The notes beneath the pieces were generated by a model. It did no database searches, had not been told where the DNA came from, and saw only the letters and a program-made list of their open reading frames with translations. The translations under genes were made by a program, and so were the position numbers. Positions 61,001 through 61,958 of a DNA stretch of 64,000 nt are shown here, piece after piece. Positions within the stretch are counted from its first letter, which is position 1, and every line of letters begins with the position of its first letter. Source of the DNA: Muscardinus avellanarius (lineage: Eukaryota; Chordata; Mammalia; Rodentia; Gliridae); NCBI GenBank assembly GCA_963383645.1, contig OY726571.1:21317599-21381598 (forward strand). The letters are read 5' to 3'.

Positions 61001-61958
61001 ACGCATTGAACCTAAATGAACGTGGGCAGGGCTATTGAATATTAGCTTGATAATTTTAAAGTAAATCATGTTTTTCTGTTTGATAAGCAAATATTAAATT
61101 GTAACTATCTTAATTAATAATAACAGATTAAGAATATTTCATCATTTTAATATAGTTAGAAATATTATGCCTGACATAACTTTGCAATTAATAAAACTAT
61201 GACTTTTGAGACACAAAAAGTAATAAATGATCCCTAGATTTACTTATATCCAGTTCATTTCAATGCTTAAAATACAAAAGAACCGGAACCTAGATGTCAA
61301 AGAAGTTTCAATAATGCTCAATTATAGCTTTCTGATTTTTTGTTTTATTTTTCTTTGACCATGAAGAAGTATCATAAAACTTAGTAAGAAAAAAATATCA
61401 AAAAGAAAGTATGTATAATAAATATATAAATAAGTCTTATCTTTTAGAAAAAATATTAAAATTTCTCAAATTTCTAATAGTGGTGGTGTGATTACATTTA
61501 TTAGAGTAATTTTATGAATACTATACACACACTAAAATAAAAATTGAACTATTAAAATTATCTGAAAAGTCTAGACACATATATACACAAAATGTTCTTC
61601 TAGAGTAATATTAAGTTTAAAAATATTTTAAGTACAATTTTCATTCTAGTTGCAACTAAATAAAAATGATACATACAGGTGAACAGAGATCAGGAGAAAG
61701 AAAAATAATTCCTGTTATATGTTAGAAATACAGAAAAACTATATTCAAGATTTAAAACCTTTATAATGCTCATCTCTGGACTAAATCATCACTATTATTA
61801 TATAGGAAGATGATACCTTTTATACTTTCATTTTCATAGTAAAAAGCAATATTCTTCAATAAAGATGCATCATATAAGTCAGAAAGGTAAGTTAAATTCA
61901 GATTCCAAAATTCAAAAATGCTTATATTACTTAAAATGAAATATTCACACCATTTTTT
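2133..61958 (-). CDS. DDX60: DDX60-family DExH-box helicase gene, 25 internal exons
   Basis: Interferon-induced cytosolic helicase of the Ski2-like DExH family. Published work links it to antiviral RNA sensing and restriction, with RIG-I-like receptor involvement debated. The spliced reading of 25 exons (A-Y, listed separately) is 3486 nt, 1162 codons, with no stop and fully consistent phases. In this partial product motif I APTSSGKT is at residues 436-443, Ia VAPTKAL at 465-471, the DEIH box at 540-543, SAT at 569-571, the GYHH segment at 913-916, motif [14 protein letters not shown] at 940-952 and motif [12 protein letters not shown] at 972-981. The vertebrate protein is about 1700 residues, so roughly two thirds is here. 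The first coding exons, the promoter and the final C-terminal exons lie beyond the window edges. The open frame and canonical splice sites argue for a functional gene. DDX60L is the alternative name; the sequence alone does not separate them. Confidence 0.93.
2366..2550 (-). repeat. B1-dID-like dimeric SINE
   Basis: Same layout with GGGGCTGAACTCAGGGGCAT and a diverged B1 head ending ACCATCCCCAG. It lies just upstream of DDX60 exon Y. Confidence 0.75.
3035..3240 (+). repeat. B1-dID-like dimeric SINE inserted in a MIR-like remnant
   Basis: CACATGGTGGCACCCATCTG head, ID-like right part ending CCCAGTACAAAAACAAAC. Flanking DNA (2967-3030 and 3262-3345) resembles the two halves of an ancient MIR. 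Confidence 0.75.
3925..4073 (-). repeat. B1-like SINE left monomer
   Basis: Only the B1-like part is present (GAAACAGGGTCTTGCTAAGT to CATGCTCAGCT), preceded by TTTA repeats. Confidence 0.7.
4085..4274 (-). repeat. Dimeric SINE, GGTCTGGGAGTG subfamily
   Basis: GGTGGTACTGGGGTTCCTGG start and CCACGCCCAGCT end; minus orientation, directly after the previous fragment. Confidence 0.85.
4461..4690 (+). repeat. B1-dID-like dimeric SINE
   Basis: GGCCAGGCATGGTGGCACAT head, AAATAGGGCTGGTGGTATGG linker and ID part, A-rich tail. Confidence 0.85.
4888..5029 (-). CDS. DDX60: DDX60 exon X
   Basis: 142 nt, encoding [40 protein letters not shown] and LCQPTMK. It is a winged-helix-like region of the Ski2-type C-terminal half. 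Acceptor TTCTTTAG, donor GTAAGCT. Confidence 0.95.
5292..5396 (-). CDS. DDX60: DDX60 exon W
   Basis: 105 nt, 35 codons, encoding [20 protein letters not shown] and [15 protein letters not shown], a helical segment after the helicase core. Acceptor TTTTTTATAG, donor GTATGG. A different frame is also open here, but this one matches DDX60 and fits the neighbouring phases. Confidence 0.94.
5546..5746 (-). CDS. DDX60: DDX60 exon V, helicase motif VI
   Basis: 201 nt, 67 codons. It begins [20 protein letters not shown], which with the preceding Q forms motif VI with its arginine fingers intact. It continues [20 protein letters not shown] and [14 protein letters not shown]. Acceptor CGTTTCCAG, donor GTACCC. 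Confidence 0.97.
6095..6170. repeat. Pyrimidine-rich low-complexity tract
   Basis: Almost pure C/T run (TCTCTTCTCTTCTCTCTTTC and similar). Confidence 0.8.
6263..6462 (-). repeat. Young dimeric SINE, GGTCTGGGAGTG subfamily
   Basis: Complete copy with T-run tail and GCCACCACGCCCGGC head, flanked by the direct repeat AAATGCATAATTCTTT on both sides. The perfect target duplication and intact CpGs suggest recent insertion. Confidence 0.9.
6552..6700 (+). repeat. MIR-like ancient SINE
   Basis: Keeps the MIR order: ...GTGGAAACTGGGGCCTAGAG, then AACTTGCCCACAGTCA and a weak 3' part. Diverged; the family call is from recognition. Confidence 0.5.
6874..6967 (+). repeat. ID-like SINE monomer
   Basis: GCTGGGATGTAGATCAGTGG (box A) and GGGTTCAACCCCCAGT (box B) with an A tail: a tRNA-Ala-derived ID element standing alone without a B1 part. 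Confidence 0.8.
7325..7460 (+). repeat. MIR-like ancient SINE
   Basis: TGATGAGATAGTGCCTGTCA, CCATATTATGGAGATAGGAA and AAAGGCCACACACCTGATCA follow the MIR pattern of base counts and cloverleaf-free core. Weak. Confidence 0.4.
7635..7739 (-). CDS. DDX60: DDX60 exon U, helicase motif V
   Basis: 105 nt, 35 codons, encoding [20 protein letters not shown] and [28 protein letters not shown] is motif V and the final Q is the first residue of motif VI. Acceptor CTTTGTAG, donor GTAGTTT. Confidence 0.96.
8077..9515 (+). mobile_element. Solo LTR, ERV2/ERVK-like, 1439 bp
   Basis: Begins TGGCAGAGG and ends CTTCGGCA. It is flanked by the perfect 6-bp duplication AATAAC (8071-8076 and 9516-9521), the length typical of ERV2/ERVK. 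An AATAAA lies near 9393, about 120 bp before the end, giving plus orientation. A GC-richer U5-like stretch follows. No internal retroviral sequence is present, so it looks like recombination between two LTRs. It lies in the intron between DDX60 exons T and U, antisense to the gene. I assigned the class from structure only. Confidence 0.8.
9522..10436. other. Intron, nothing recognised
   Basis: AT-rich DNA between exons T and U. No exon, RNA gene or repeat that I can name. The same holds for 10657-11292. Confidence 0.5.
10437..10656 (-). repeat. B1-dID-like dimeric SINE
   Basis: GGTCCTGAGGATTGAATCCA start, GATCCTCCTGTCTCAGCCTC middle, CCACCACTCCTGAGTA end. Confidence 0.8.
11293..11332. repeat. 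(AT)n microsatellite
   Basis: Uninterrupted AT dinucleotides; borders an AT-rich stretch and a SINE. Confidence 0.9.
11363..11558 (-). repeat. B1-dID-like dimeric SINE
   Basis: Diverged copy: GGTTGAACCCAGGGACATTC to TGCCATCATACCTGGCA. Confidence 0.75.
11892..12044 (-). CDS. DDX60: DDX60 exon T (second helicase lobe)
   Basis: 153 nt, 51 codons, encoding [40 protein letters not shown] and [11 protein letters not shown]. The GIGYHHRAM block is the Ski2-like signature equivalent to GVHHAGL. Acceptor CTTTTAG, donor GTGGGTAT. Confidence 0.95.
12045..13361. other. Intron between exons S and T
   Basis: 12230-12850 looks like old interspersed repeat (for example AGGGAGGGATCATGAAGTTT-type words) but I cannot name the family. 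AGTA tetramers at 13078-13097. Confidence 0.45.
13362..13509 (-). CDS. DDX60: DDX60 exon S
   Basis: 148 nt. With AT from exon R it reads [40 protein letters not shown] and [10 protein letters not shown]. Acceptor GACAATAG, donor GTCAGTG, weaker than most donors here. An open frame continues upstream to 13628 but that part is intron. Confidence 0.93.
13890..14080 (+). repeat. B1-dID-like dimeric SINE, diverged
   Basis: AGCCAGATACAGTGGTAGAA head through CAAGACCCTGTTTCAAAATA and an ID-like end AGGTTCAGTCCCCAGATCC. Confidence 0.7.
14226..14252. repeat. Poly(A) run
   Basis: About 27 A with no attached retroposon that I recognise. Confidence 0.85.
14253..15856. other. Intron between exons R and S
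   Basis: AT-rich. A faint L2-like 'AAGCTCTGTGTCAAGCATCA' word near 14770. Short open frames near 15240-15437 overlap on both strands and have no family likeness. Confidence 0.45.
15857..16015 (-). CDS. DDX60: DDX60 exon R (charged linker)
   Basis: 159 nt, encoding [40 protein letters not shown] and [12 protein letters not shown]. This highly charged linker lies between the two helicase lobes. Acceptor TTTGTTTCCAG, donor GTAAGTATT. The acceptor is 36 bp from the outer edge of the 5' LTR at 16052. Confidence 0.95.
16052..16401 (+). repeat. 5' LTR of the provirus
   Basis: 350 bp, TG...CA. A TATA box (TATAAAA, 16274-16280) and a polyadenylation signal (AATAAA, 16298-16303) mark U3 and R, followed by a GCTT tandem and a U5 rich in CTTGGG/ACCCTCC. 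A CCAAT-like word (ATCCAATCAG) lies upstream of TATA. Its first base lies 36 bp from the DDX60 exon R acceptor. Confidence 0.93.
16403..16420 (+). promoter_or_regulatory. Primer binding site, tRNA-Phe type
   Basis: TGGTGCCGAAACCCGGGA, one base after the LTR. It is the exact complement of the 18 3'-terminal bases of mammalian tRNA-Phe (ending GGTTTCGGCACCA). This would prime minus-strand DNA synthesis and places the element with tRNA-Phe-primed ERV1 lineages. Confidence 0.88.
16421..17269 (+). other. Provirus leader, no intact coding
   Basis: Leader between the primer site and the first gag-like residues. It is C- and T-rich (long CTCTCT tracts at 17060-17160). A GTAAG at 16558 could be a splice donor for env message. 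I see no convincing gag start; short open stretches look fortuitous. Confidence 0.5.
17270..18000 (+). pseudogene. Provirus gag remnant: matrix to capsid start
   Basis: Broken gag. A matrix-like stretch ([16 protein letters not shown], near 17350) is followed by a proline-rich segment and a capsid start with [20 protein letters not shown], then [11 protein letters not shown]. The frame then meets a stop (TGA at 17986-17988) where gammaretroviral capsids continue. The reading frame changes between the matrix and proline-rich parts, so no full Gag can be made. Most of the capsid is absent downstream. Confidence 0.75.
18001..18300 (+). other. Unassigned segment inside provirus gag
   Basis: AT-rich segment replacing the capsid. 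I could not match any of its frames to gag. It may be a diverged filler or a foreign insertion that accompanied the capsid deletion. Confidence 0.4.
18301..18760 (+). pseudogene. Provirus nucleocapsid and protease remnant
   Basis: A degenerate zinc knuckle starts with CHLC at 18496-18507. Its second half (YWKACC) is in another frame and has Tyr where His is expected. Downstream, in the frame starting near 18637, is a protease-like stretch ending [18 protein letters not shown]. Retroviral proteases have DTG at the active site; here it is NTG (AAT at 18702-18704), which would abolish catalysis. A TAG stop follows shortly after. Confidence 0.65.
18761..19080 (+). other. Unassigned segment where reverse transcriptase should begin
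   Basis: Purine-rich sequence (GGAAAGGAAAAAGAAG and similar) with no recognisable reverse transcriptase motifs. The fingers/palm region with the YxDD site is missing from the provirus. Either a large deletion joined diverged sequence, or unrelated DNA was inserted. Confidence 0.45.
19081..19680 (+). pseudogene. Provirus pol remnant: reverse transcriptase C-terminus
   Basis: It carries the connection-region signature of gammaretroviral pol: [34 protein letters not shown], then a thumb/connection part with at least one frame change near 19270. The upstream catalytic part is lost. Confidence 0.75.
19681..20160 (+). pseudogene. Provirus pol remnant: RNase H
   Basis: RNase H-like: [20 protein letters not shown] near 19730 carries the first catalytic aspartate, and [13 protein letters not shown] follows. 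The C-terminal part contains [20 protein letters not shown] with the conserved histidine and aspartate. The TDS segment in the middle is distorted by stops and frame changes. Confidence 0.72.
20161..20870 (+). pseudogene. Provirus pol remnant: integrase with deleted core
   Basis: The N-terminal zinc-binding part has LHALFH and CIICQRTNP (HHCC type). It is followed by the start of the catalytic core with DWQVDYTNM, holding the first catalytic aspartate. After the LLIFVDT segment near 20512 the match is lost, and the frame resumes near 20590 in the C-terminal domain ([19 protein letters not shown]). The second Asp and the Glu of the triad are therefore absent. Confidence 0.75.
21004..22640 (+). 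pseudogene. Provirus env remnant, broken by a TA microsatellite
   Basis: The surface part opens with Met and a hydrophobic signal-like stretch and stays open for about 165 codons with many cysteines. It then runs into a (TA)n tract at 21499-21557. Further stops and frame changes follow. The transmembrane part (about 22190-22640) keeps the CX6CC arrangement (22382-22408), but a TAG at 22394-22396 falls inside it. A hydrophobic membrane segment lies near 22510-22575. No functional envelope can be encoded. Confidence 0.8.
21499..21557. repeat. (TA)n microsatellite inside provirus env
   Basis: About 30 TA dinucleotides expanded within the decayed envelope sequence, after insertion of the provirus. 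Confidence 0.95.
22944..22964 (+). promoter_or_regulatory. Polypurine tract of the provirus
   Basis: Purine run, with a single C, ending AAAAAGGGAGGAA directly before the 3' LTR. It is the expected primer site for plus-strand synthesis and confirms the LTR start at 22965. Confidence 0.85.
22965..23314 (+). repeat. 3' LTR of the provirus
   Basis: 350 bp, aligned to the 5' LTR without gaps, with about 16 mismatches. The TATA box is kept. The polyadenylation signal AATAAA of the 5' copy is GATAAA here. It is followed by the GAAAT target duplication. Confidence 0.92.
23320..24109. other. Intron beyond the provirus, nothing recognised
   Basis: No gene or named repeat seen; an A-run at 23472-23486. 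Confidence 0.45.
24110..24605 (-). repeat. L1 3' end fragment
   Basis: Begins TTTATTTTATTGGTGCATTA and continues through a C-rich 3' untranslated part into TTCAGGTCCTTCCATCTTCT and CAAATGGAGTAATTTTGTTC, the reverse of the typical L1 ORF2 end. Minus orientation, 5'-truncated. Confidence 0.75.
24711..24832. repeat. Tandem duplication, two ~50-bp copies 72 bp apart
   Basis: GCCTATATAATACAATTTTA... and GCCTATATAATAAAATTTTA... both end CAAAGCAATTGATTCTTT (24711-24760 and 24783-24832). Between them AAGAATCAATTG forms an inverted repeat with CAATTGATTCTT. Confidence 0.85.
25045..25215 (+). repeat. MIR-like ancient SINE
   Basis: TTATCTCTATTTCAAAGATG, GACCTAAAGAGATGACCTGC and GGCAGAATCTGGCCTTCAAA in MIR order. 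Confidence 0.55.
25289..25508 (+). repeat. B1-dID-like dimeric SINE
   Basis: GCTGGGCATGGTGGCGCATG head, GGGCTGGACGTGCAGCTCAG right monomer, CCAGTACCACACAAAAAAAA tail. Confidence 0.88.
25556..25786 (-). repeat. (ATGT)n and B1-dID-like dimeric SINE
   Basis: ATGT tetramers at 25556-25580, then TGGTACTGGGGATTGAACCC to CCACCATGTCTGGCTA. Confidence 0.85.
25790..27590. other. Intron, nothing recognised
   Basis: Single-copy-looking AT-rich DNA, possibly with ancient repeat traces near 25910-26150. Confidence 0.45.
27594..27776 (-). repeat. Young dimeric SINE, GGTCTGGGAGTG subfamily
   Basis: GGTGGTACTGGGGATGAAAC to CCACCACGCCCGGT, flanked by AAACACATTAATTTT on both sides, a near-intact target duplication. 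Confidence 0.88.
27983..28390 (+). repeat. B1-dID-like SINE split by a younger SINE
   Basis: The B1-like left monomer lies at 27983-28110 and the ID-like right monomer at 28338-28390 (GGGCTGAGGTATAGCTCAAA). A second SINE sits between them in the A-rich linker. A CA microsatellite replaces the tail. Confidence 0.85.
28111..28335 (+). repeat. Young dimeric SINE, GGTCTGGGAGTG subfamily, nested
   Basis: GGCCGGGCGTGGTGGCGCAC head with intact CpGs, AAATAGGTCTGGGAGTGTAG right part, then AAATA repeats. Inserted in the linker of the older SINE. Confidence 0.9.
28391..28439. repeat. (CA)n microsatellite
   Basis: About 24 CA repeats grown from a SINE tail. Confidence 0.95.
28595..28719 (-). CDS. DDX60: DDX60 exon Q
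   Basis: 125 nt, encoding [20 protein letters not shown] and [20 protein letters not shown]. It ends TTT TTT AT, a codon completed by exon R 12.6 kb away across the provirus-bearing intron. Acceptor CGCTGCTGCAG, donor GTAAGTTC. Confidence 0.94.
29418..29468. repeat. (TA)n microsatellite
   Basis: About 24 TA units, preceded by ATACAT-type imperfect repeats from 29345. Confidence 0.9.
29888..30016 (-). CDS. DDX60: DDX60 exon P
   Basis: 129 nt, 43 codons, encoding [20 protein letters not shown], then [20 protein letters not shown] and VEK. Acceptor GTTTTCCAG, donor GTAAATT. Confidence 0.96.
30475..30677 (-). repeat. B1-dID-like dimeric SINE
   Basis: TGCGGTACCAGGGATGGAAC to GGAATTACAACCATGCCCAG. 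Flanked by TCCACTAGTTATTTTA, a target repeat shared with the next SINE. Confidence 0.85.
30695..30942 (-). repeat. (TTTA)n and young dimeric SINE, GGTCTGGGAGTG subfamily
   Basis: TTTA tetramers (about 30695-30752), then GGTGGTACTGGGGTTTCTGG to CCACCACACCCGGC. The third copy of the same target repeat follows. Confidence 0.9.
31047..31151 (-). CDS. DDX60: DDX60 exon O
   Basis: 105 nt, 35 codons, encoding [20 protein letters not shown] followed by [15 protein letters not shown]. Acceptor TAAATACAG, donor GTAATAAGG. Confidence 0.94.
31407..31433. repeat. Poly(T) run
   Basis: 27 T with no attached SINE body that I recognise. Confidence 0.85.
33535..33640. repeat. Purine-rich low-complexity tract
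   Basis: Nearly all A/G on the plus strand (GGAAGGAAGAGAAGGAG and similar). Confidence 0.8.
33900..34080 (-). repeat. MIR-like ancient SINE
   Basis: TTCCTCATTTGTCAAATAAG, GGCAATAATAAAATATCTAT and ACACAATTGTTGTTGATGCT match the reversed MIR pattern. Confidence 0.55.
35289..35398 (-). CDS. DDX60: DDX60 exon N
   Basis: 110 nt, encoding [20 protein letters not shown] and [15 protein letters not shown]. Acceptor CACTTTTAG, donor GTAAGTAA. Only 99 nt separate it from exon M, the shortest intron in the window. Confidence 0.95.
35498..35640 (-). CDS. DDX60: DDX60 exon M
   Basis: 143 nt. Joined to GA from exon L it reads [14 protein letters not shown], a variable lysine/arginine-rich stretch, then [16 protein letters not shown]. 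Acceptor TATTTTTAAG, donor GTACGTTTG. The reading agrees with DDX60 between motif III and the [11 protein letters not shown] segment. Confidence 0.93.
35866..36118 (+). repeat. B1-dID-like dimeric SINE
   Basis: GCCGGGCGTGGTGGCGCACG head, ID-like right part TGTAGCTCGGAGGTCGAATG, then ATTA and AAATAG simple sequence in the tail. Inserted into an older MIR-like stretch. Confidence 0.88.
36715..36830 (-). CDS. DDX60: DDX60 exon L, DEIH box and motif III
   Basis: 116 nt. It begins ATC CAT (I, H), giving D-E-I-H across the junction, then [20 protein letters not shown] and [19 protein letters not shown] (motif III) couples ATP hydrolysis to unwinding in this superfamily. Acceptor CTTAATAG, donor GTAAGG splitting the codon after GA. 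Confidence 0.94.
37000..37790. repeat. L2-like ancient LINE remnant
   Basis: Words such as GCATAATGTCCCTTCTTAAA, TTTTCTGACCACCCACTCCA and AAATGGTGGATAACC recall the L2 3' region. Diverged and without open frame; orientation left open. Confidence 0.45.
37802..38016 (-). repeat. B1-dID-like dimeric SINE
   Basis: GGTGCTGGGGAATTGAACCC to ACCATGCCCAGCTA, with a poly(T) linker. Confidence 0.82.
38017..39032. other. Intron between exons K and L
   Basis: 38.75-39.03 kb is less AT-rich and may be an old LTR (CCTTGAGCCTGCTACATCCC and similar), interrupted by the SINE at 39.03 kb. I cannot name it. Confidence 0.35.
39033..39260 (+). repeat. Dimeric SINE, GGTCTGGGAGTG subfamily, head-truncated, with (AAAT)n
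   Basis: Starts GCTGAGCACACTTGTAATCC and carries AAATAGGTCTAGGAATGTAT. Tail of AAAT tetramers. Confidence 0.82.
39758..39853 (-). CDS. DDX60: DDX60 exon K, start of motif II
   Basis: 96 nt, 32 codons. It encodes [20 protein letters not shown], then [11 protein letters not shown]. The last two codons are the D and E of the DExH box; its third and fourth residues come from exon L. Acceptor TATTTTTAG, donor GTAGGTG. Confidence 0.96.
39854..40888. other. Intron between exons J and K, nothing recognised
   Basis: No repeat family or exon identified. Confidence 0.45.
40889..41008 (-). CDS. DDX60: DDX60 exon J
   Basis: 120 nt, 40 codons. It encodes [20 protein letters not shown], then [13 protein letters not shown] and DALNCQ, completing motif Ia begun in exon I. 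Acceptor GTCAATCAG, donor GTAGCAT. Confidence 0.96.
41385..41594 (+). repeat. Young dimeric SINE, GGTCTGGGAGTG subfamily
   Basis: CCCGGCGTGGTGGCGCACGC head to CCAGTACCAACAAAAC, flanked by AAAGGTAGGTCAAG on both sides. Confidence 0.9.
41810..41924 (-). repeat. Truncated SINE with (TTTA)n
   Basis: TTTA repeats run straight into GGCTTTGAACCTGGGAGACC, so the right monomer is missing. Flanked by TAAATTTTTAT on both sides. Confidence 0.8.
41962..42192 (+). repeat. B1-dID-like dimeric SINE with (CA)n tail
   Basis: GCTGGATGTGGTGGTACATG head to CCTGAGTTCAATCCCCTGTA, then about 21 CA units. Confidence 0.85.
42378..42586 (-). repeat. B1-dID-like dimeric SINE
   Basis: TTTGGGGATGGAACCCAGAG to CACCATGCCTGGCT. 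Confidence 0.85.
43046..43268 (-). repeat. (GTT)n and B1-dID-like dimeric SINE
   Basis: GTT repeats, then GTGCTGAGGATTGAACCCAA to CACCATGCCCCGCC. Confidence 0.85.
43764..43913 (-). CDS. DDX60: DDX60 exon I, helicase motif I (Walker A)
   Basis: 150 nt, 50 codons. It encodes [20 protein letters not shown], then SGKT and [17 protein letters not shown] is the ATP phosphate-binding loop and VAPTK begins motif Ia. Acceptor CCCTGCAG, donor GTAGCAC. All key Walker A residues are intact. Confidence 0.97.
43914..45187. other. Intron between exons H and I
   Basis: Apart from one B1 fragment I see nothing I can name. Confidence 0.45.
44928..44996 (-). repeat. B1-like SINE fragment
   Basis: TGTGATCCTCCTGTCTCAGC to ACCACACTCATCTA: only the head portion survives. 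Confidence 0.65.
45188..45343 (-). CDS. DDX60: DDX60 exon H (entry to helicase core)
   Basis: 156 nt, 52 whole codons. It encodes a lysine run followed by [20 protein letters not shown] and [15 protein letters not shown]. The DTWQ end followed by RELLD in exon I is the Q-motif-like lead into motif I. Acceptor GATATAG, donor GTGATAA. Confidence 0.95.
45829..45995 (-). CDS. DDX60: DDX60 exon G
   Basis: 167 nt, encoding [40 protein letters not shown] and [15 protein letters not shown]. The acceptor follows a long T-rich tract ending ACCAAG. Donor GTAATAT. Confidence 0.95.
46605..46720. repeat. L2-like ancient fragment
   Basis: CAAACACCTACTAAATGTTA followed by CAGGAGCTTCCAGTTTACTT, the L2 'size and stock' words in diverged form. 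Confidence 0.4.
47880..48062 (-). repeat. B1-dID-like dimeric SINE, diverged
   Basis: AGTGGGGATTGAAGATAACA to CCACCACACCTAACTGG. Confidence 0.75.
48295..48547 (-). CDS. DDX60: DDX60 exon F (charged helical region)
   Basis: 253 nt, the longest exon here. It begins [20 protein letters not shown] and is rich in K and E, suggesting long helices or coiled coil. The end is [10 protein letters not shown]. Acceptor TTTGGACAG, donor GTATGTG. It precedes the helicase core and has the expected DDX60 order. Confidence 0.95.
50082..50324 (-). repeat. (TTTA)n and B1-dID-like dimeric SINE in L1
   Basis: TTTA repeats, TTGGGATAGAACCCAGGGGC to CCACCACACCCAGCT. The L1 words CTCACCAG and ATTTAT recur on both sides as target duplication. 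Confidence 0.85.
50465..50684 (-). repeat. (TG)n and dimeric SINE, GGTCTGGGAGTG subfamily, in L1
   Basis: TG repeats to 50502, then GGTGGTACTGGGGTTCCTGG to CCACCACACTTGGCT. Second SINE in the same L1 fragment. Confidence 0.87.
50821..51865 (+). repeat. L1 ORF2 end and 3' UTR, plus orientation
   Basis: Contains the conserved ORF2 C-terminal blocks as DNA (GAGAATGGCAATCATTCAAA; GACCCAGCTATACCACTCCC; ATAGATGGAACTAGAGAATA), then a purine-rich 3' untranslated region ending ATGATTACAATGCACCAATA. All frames are broken; no ORF2 protein remains. Confidence 0.82.
52241..52592 (+). repeat. MaLR-type LTR (ERVL-MaLR)
   Basis: Starts TGTTATGGTTTGGACTAAGA and ends with the AGAACTGTGAGCAAAAAG and TTGCTAAAACA parts typical of the MST/MLT/THE LTR group (TGTTATGGTTTGGAT... 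and GAACTGTGAGCCAAATAAA). About 350 bp. The family call is from memory of the consensus; no internal sequence follows. Confidence 0.6.
52740..52815. repeat. (ACATAT)n microsatellite
   Basis: ACACAC followed by about nine ACATAT hexamers. Confidence 0.9.
53143..53592 (-). repeat. B1-dID-like SINE split by a second copy
   Basis: The outer copy's right monomer (53143-53203) and left monomer (53475-53592) are separated by an inner SINE. CCAGACC-T-rich words recur at both junctions as target duplication. Confidence 0.8.
53204..53474 (-). repeat. Inner SINE with (TTTA)n and (TG)n
   Basis: TTTA and TG repeats, then GGTGCTGGGGATTGAACCCA to CACCATGCCTGGC. Shares the shortened AGTTGCTAGAGCCTCACT with the copy near 54.26 kb. 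Confidence 0.83.
53747..53797. repeat. (CA)n microsatellite
   Basis: About 24 CA units, no SINE attached. Confidence 0.95.
54022..54052 (+). repeat. 31-bp inverted repeat, left arm
   Basis: Begins TCCAAGCCTTTAGTGACTTA. Its exact reverse complement lies at 54617-54647. Match stops at both ends of the arm. Confidence 0.92.
54160..54445 (-). repeat. SINE cluster resembling the one at 53.2 kb
   Basis: GGTGCTCAGGATTGAACCCA to CACCATGCCTGGC, then CAGACC and a second B1-like fragment, in the same order and junction as at 53.25-53.54 kb. Confidence 0.8.
54446..54616. repeat. TATG/ACATAT imperfect simple repeat
   Basis: Long alternating TATATG/ACATAT stretch with local palindromes. Confidence 0.85.
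54617..54647 (-). repeat. 31-bp inverted repeat, right arm
   Basis: Ends GTCACTAAAGGCTTGGA; perfect reverse complement of the left arm, wedged between two TA-rich microsatellites. Confidence 0.92.
54648..54719. repeat. (TA)n(GA)n compound microsatellite
   Basis: About 16 TA units followed by about 18 GA units, ending about 100 bp from the end of DDX60 exon E. Confidence 0.95.
54820..54980 (-). CDS. DDX60: DDX60 exon E
   Basis: 161 nt, encoding [40 protein letters not shown] and [13 protein letters not shown]. Acceptor TCTTTTTCAG, donor GTAAGTTTC. It ends on a codon boundary. It begins about 100 bp from a (TA)n(GA)n microsatellite. Confidence 0.93.
54981..56011. other. Intron between exons D and E, nothing recognised
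   Basis: Single-copy-looking DNA before the composite retroelement. Confidence 0.45.
56027..56330 (-). repeat. L1-like 3' end of the composite element
   Basis: It reads A-rich tail, then TTGGTGCATTGTAATCATAT on the plus strand. The same terminal phrase occurs at the 3' ends of the L1 fragments near 24.13, 49.47 and 51.83 kb. A longer likeness, including the segment with CTTGTATA/ATACAAGC and ending ATTAGCC, is shared with the fragment at 196-330. Confidence 0.65.
56440..57600. repeat. GC-rich minisatellite, about 23 x 50 bp
   Basis: The phrase GGCAGGCTCCGATCCCAGCC, with variants, recurs every 47-51 bp. Two unit types alternate: one contains CCTAACCCCTCGGCAGG and the other CCTTGCCTCACGGCAGG, so the true period is about 99 bp. 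Long open frames on both strands are a by-product of the repeat. It forms the body of the composite retroelement. Confidence 0.9.
57862..57977 (-). CDS. DDX60: DDX60 exon D
   Basis: 116 nt, encoding [20 protein letters not shown] and [12 protein letters not shown]. Acceptor GTCTCACAG, donor GTGAGC. It lies only 209 bp from the 57653 end of the target duplication of the composite retroelement in the next intron. Confidence 0.92.
58008..58254 (-). repeat. (TTTA)n and B1-dID-like dimeric SINE
   Basis: TTTA repeats, CTGGGGTATGGAACCCAGAG to CACCATGCCCAGC, flanked by TAGATGTTTATTTT on both sides. It starts about 30 bp from DDX60 exon D. Confidence 0.87.
58407..58626 (+). repeat. B1-dID-like dimeric SINE
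   Basis: GCTGGGCGTGGTAGTGCATG head to CCCCAGTACCGC with a 21-base A tail. Confidence 0.87.
58842..58947 (-). CDS. DDX60: DDX60 exon C
   Basis: 106 nt, encoding [14 protein letters not shown] and [17 protein letters not shown]. Acceptor GTTTATAG, donor GTAGAGG. It shows strong likeness to the DDX60 segment with the same PNLGFIP and FAGDILKD words. Confidence 0.92.
59171..59362 (+). repeat. Young dimeric SINE, GGTCTGGGAGTG subfamily
   Basis: AGCCAGGCAAGGTGGCGCAC head, AAATAGGTCTGGGAGTGTAG right part. Flanked by AGTGAAATTTG on both sides. Confidence 0.88.
59362..59720 (+). repeat. L1 3' UTR fragment
   Basis: Purine-rich 3' untranslated sequence ending GATGTATGATTACAATGCAC and an A-rich tail. 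Follows directly after a SINE. Confidence 0.65.
59915..60240 (+). repeat. L1 3' UTR fragment, second copy
   Basis: Resembles the previous fragment in order (GGAGGAGAGACTC, CAGTGGACATGCTGTGC, CTGAACTTCATCATGACATA) and ends in an A-rich tail. The two adjacent, same-orientation copies differ too much to be a recent tandem duplication. Confidence 0.6.
60305..60391 (-). repeat. Old B1 monomer
   Basis: GGTCTCATATTGCTCAATCT to CCACACACCCAGCT: a lone diverged B1-like monomer with no ID part. Confidence 0.5.
60724..60879 (-). CDS. DDX60: DDX60 exon B
   Basis: 156 nt, encoding [18 protein letters not shown] through NNPSPIK. Acceptor TTACATAG, donor GTAATAG. It completes the glycine codon split with exon A and leaves one base for exon C. 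Confidence 0.9.
60880..61816. other. Intron between exons A and B, nothing recognised
   Basis: Very AT-rich, no repeat identified. Confidence 0.45.
61817..61958 (-). CDS. DDX60: DDX60 exon A (N-terminal region)
   Basis: 142 nt, residues 1-47 of the partial product plus one base. It begins [12 protein letters not shown] after a TTTTCAG acceptor and ends ...ENESIK before GTATCA. It matches the conserved DDX60 N-terminal segment upstream of the helicase core. I found no earlier exon between here and 64000. Confidence 0.9.

Noticed and set aside
2133..61958. DDX60L rather than DDX60
   Set aside because: Not excluded, but the split is best known from primates and nothing in the exons requires it; DDX60 kept as the default name.
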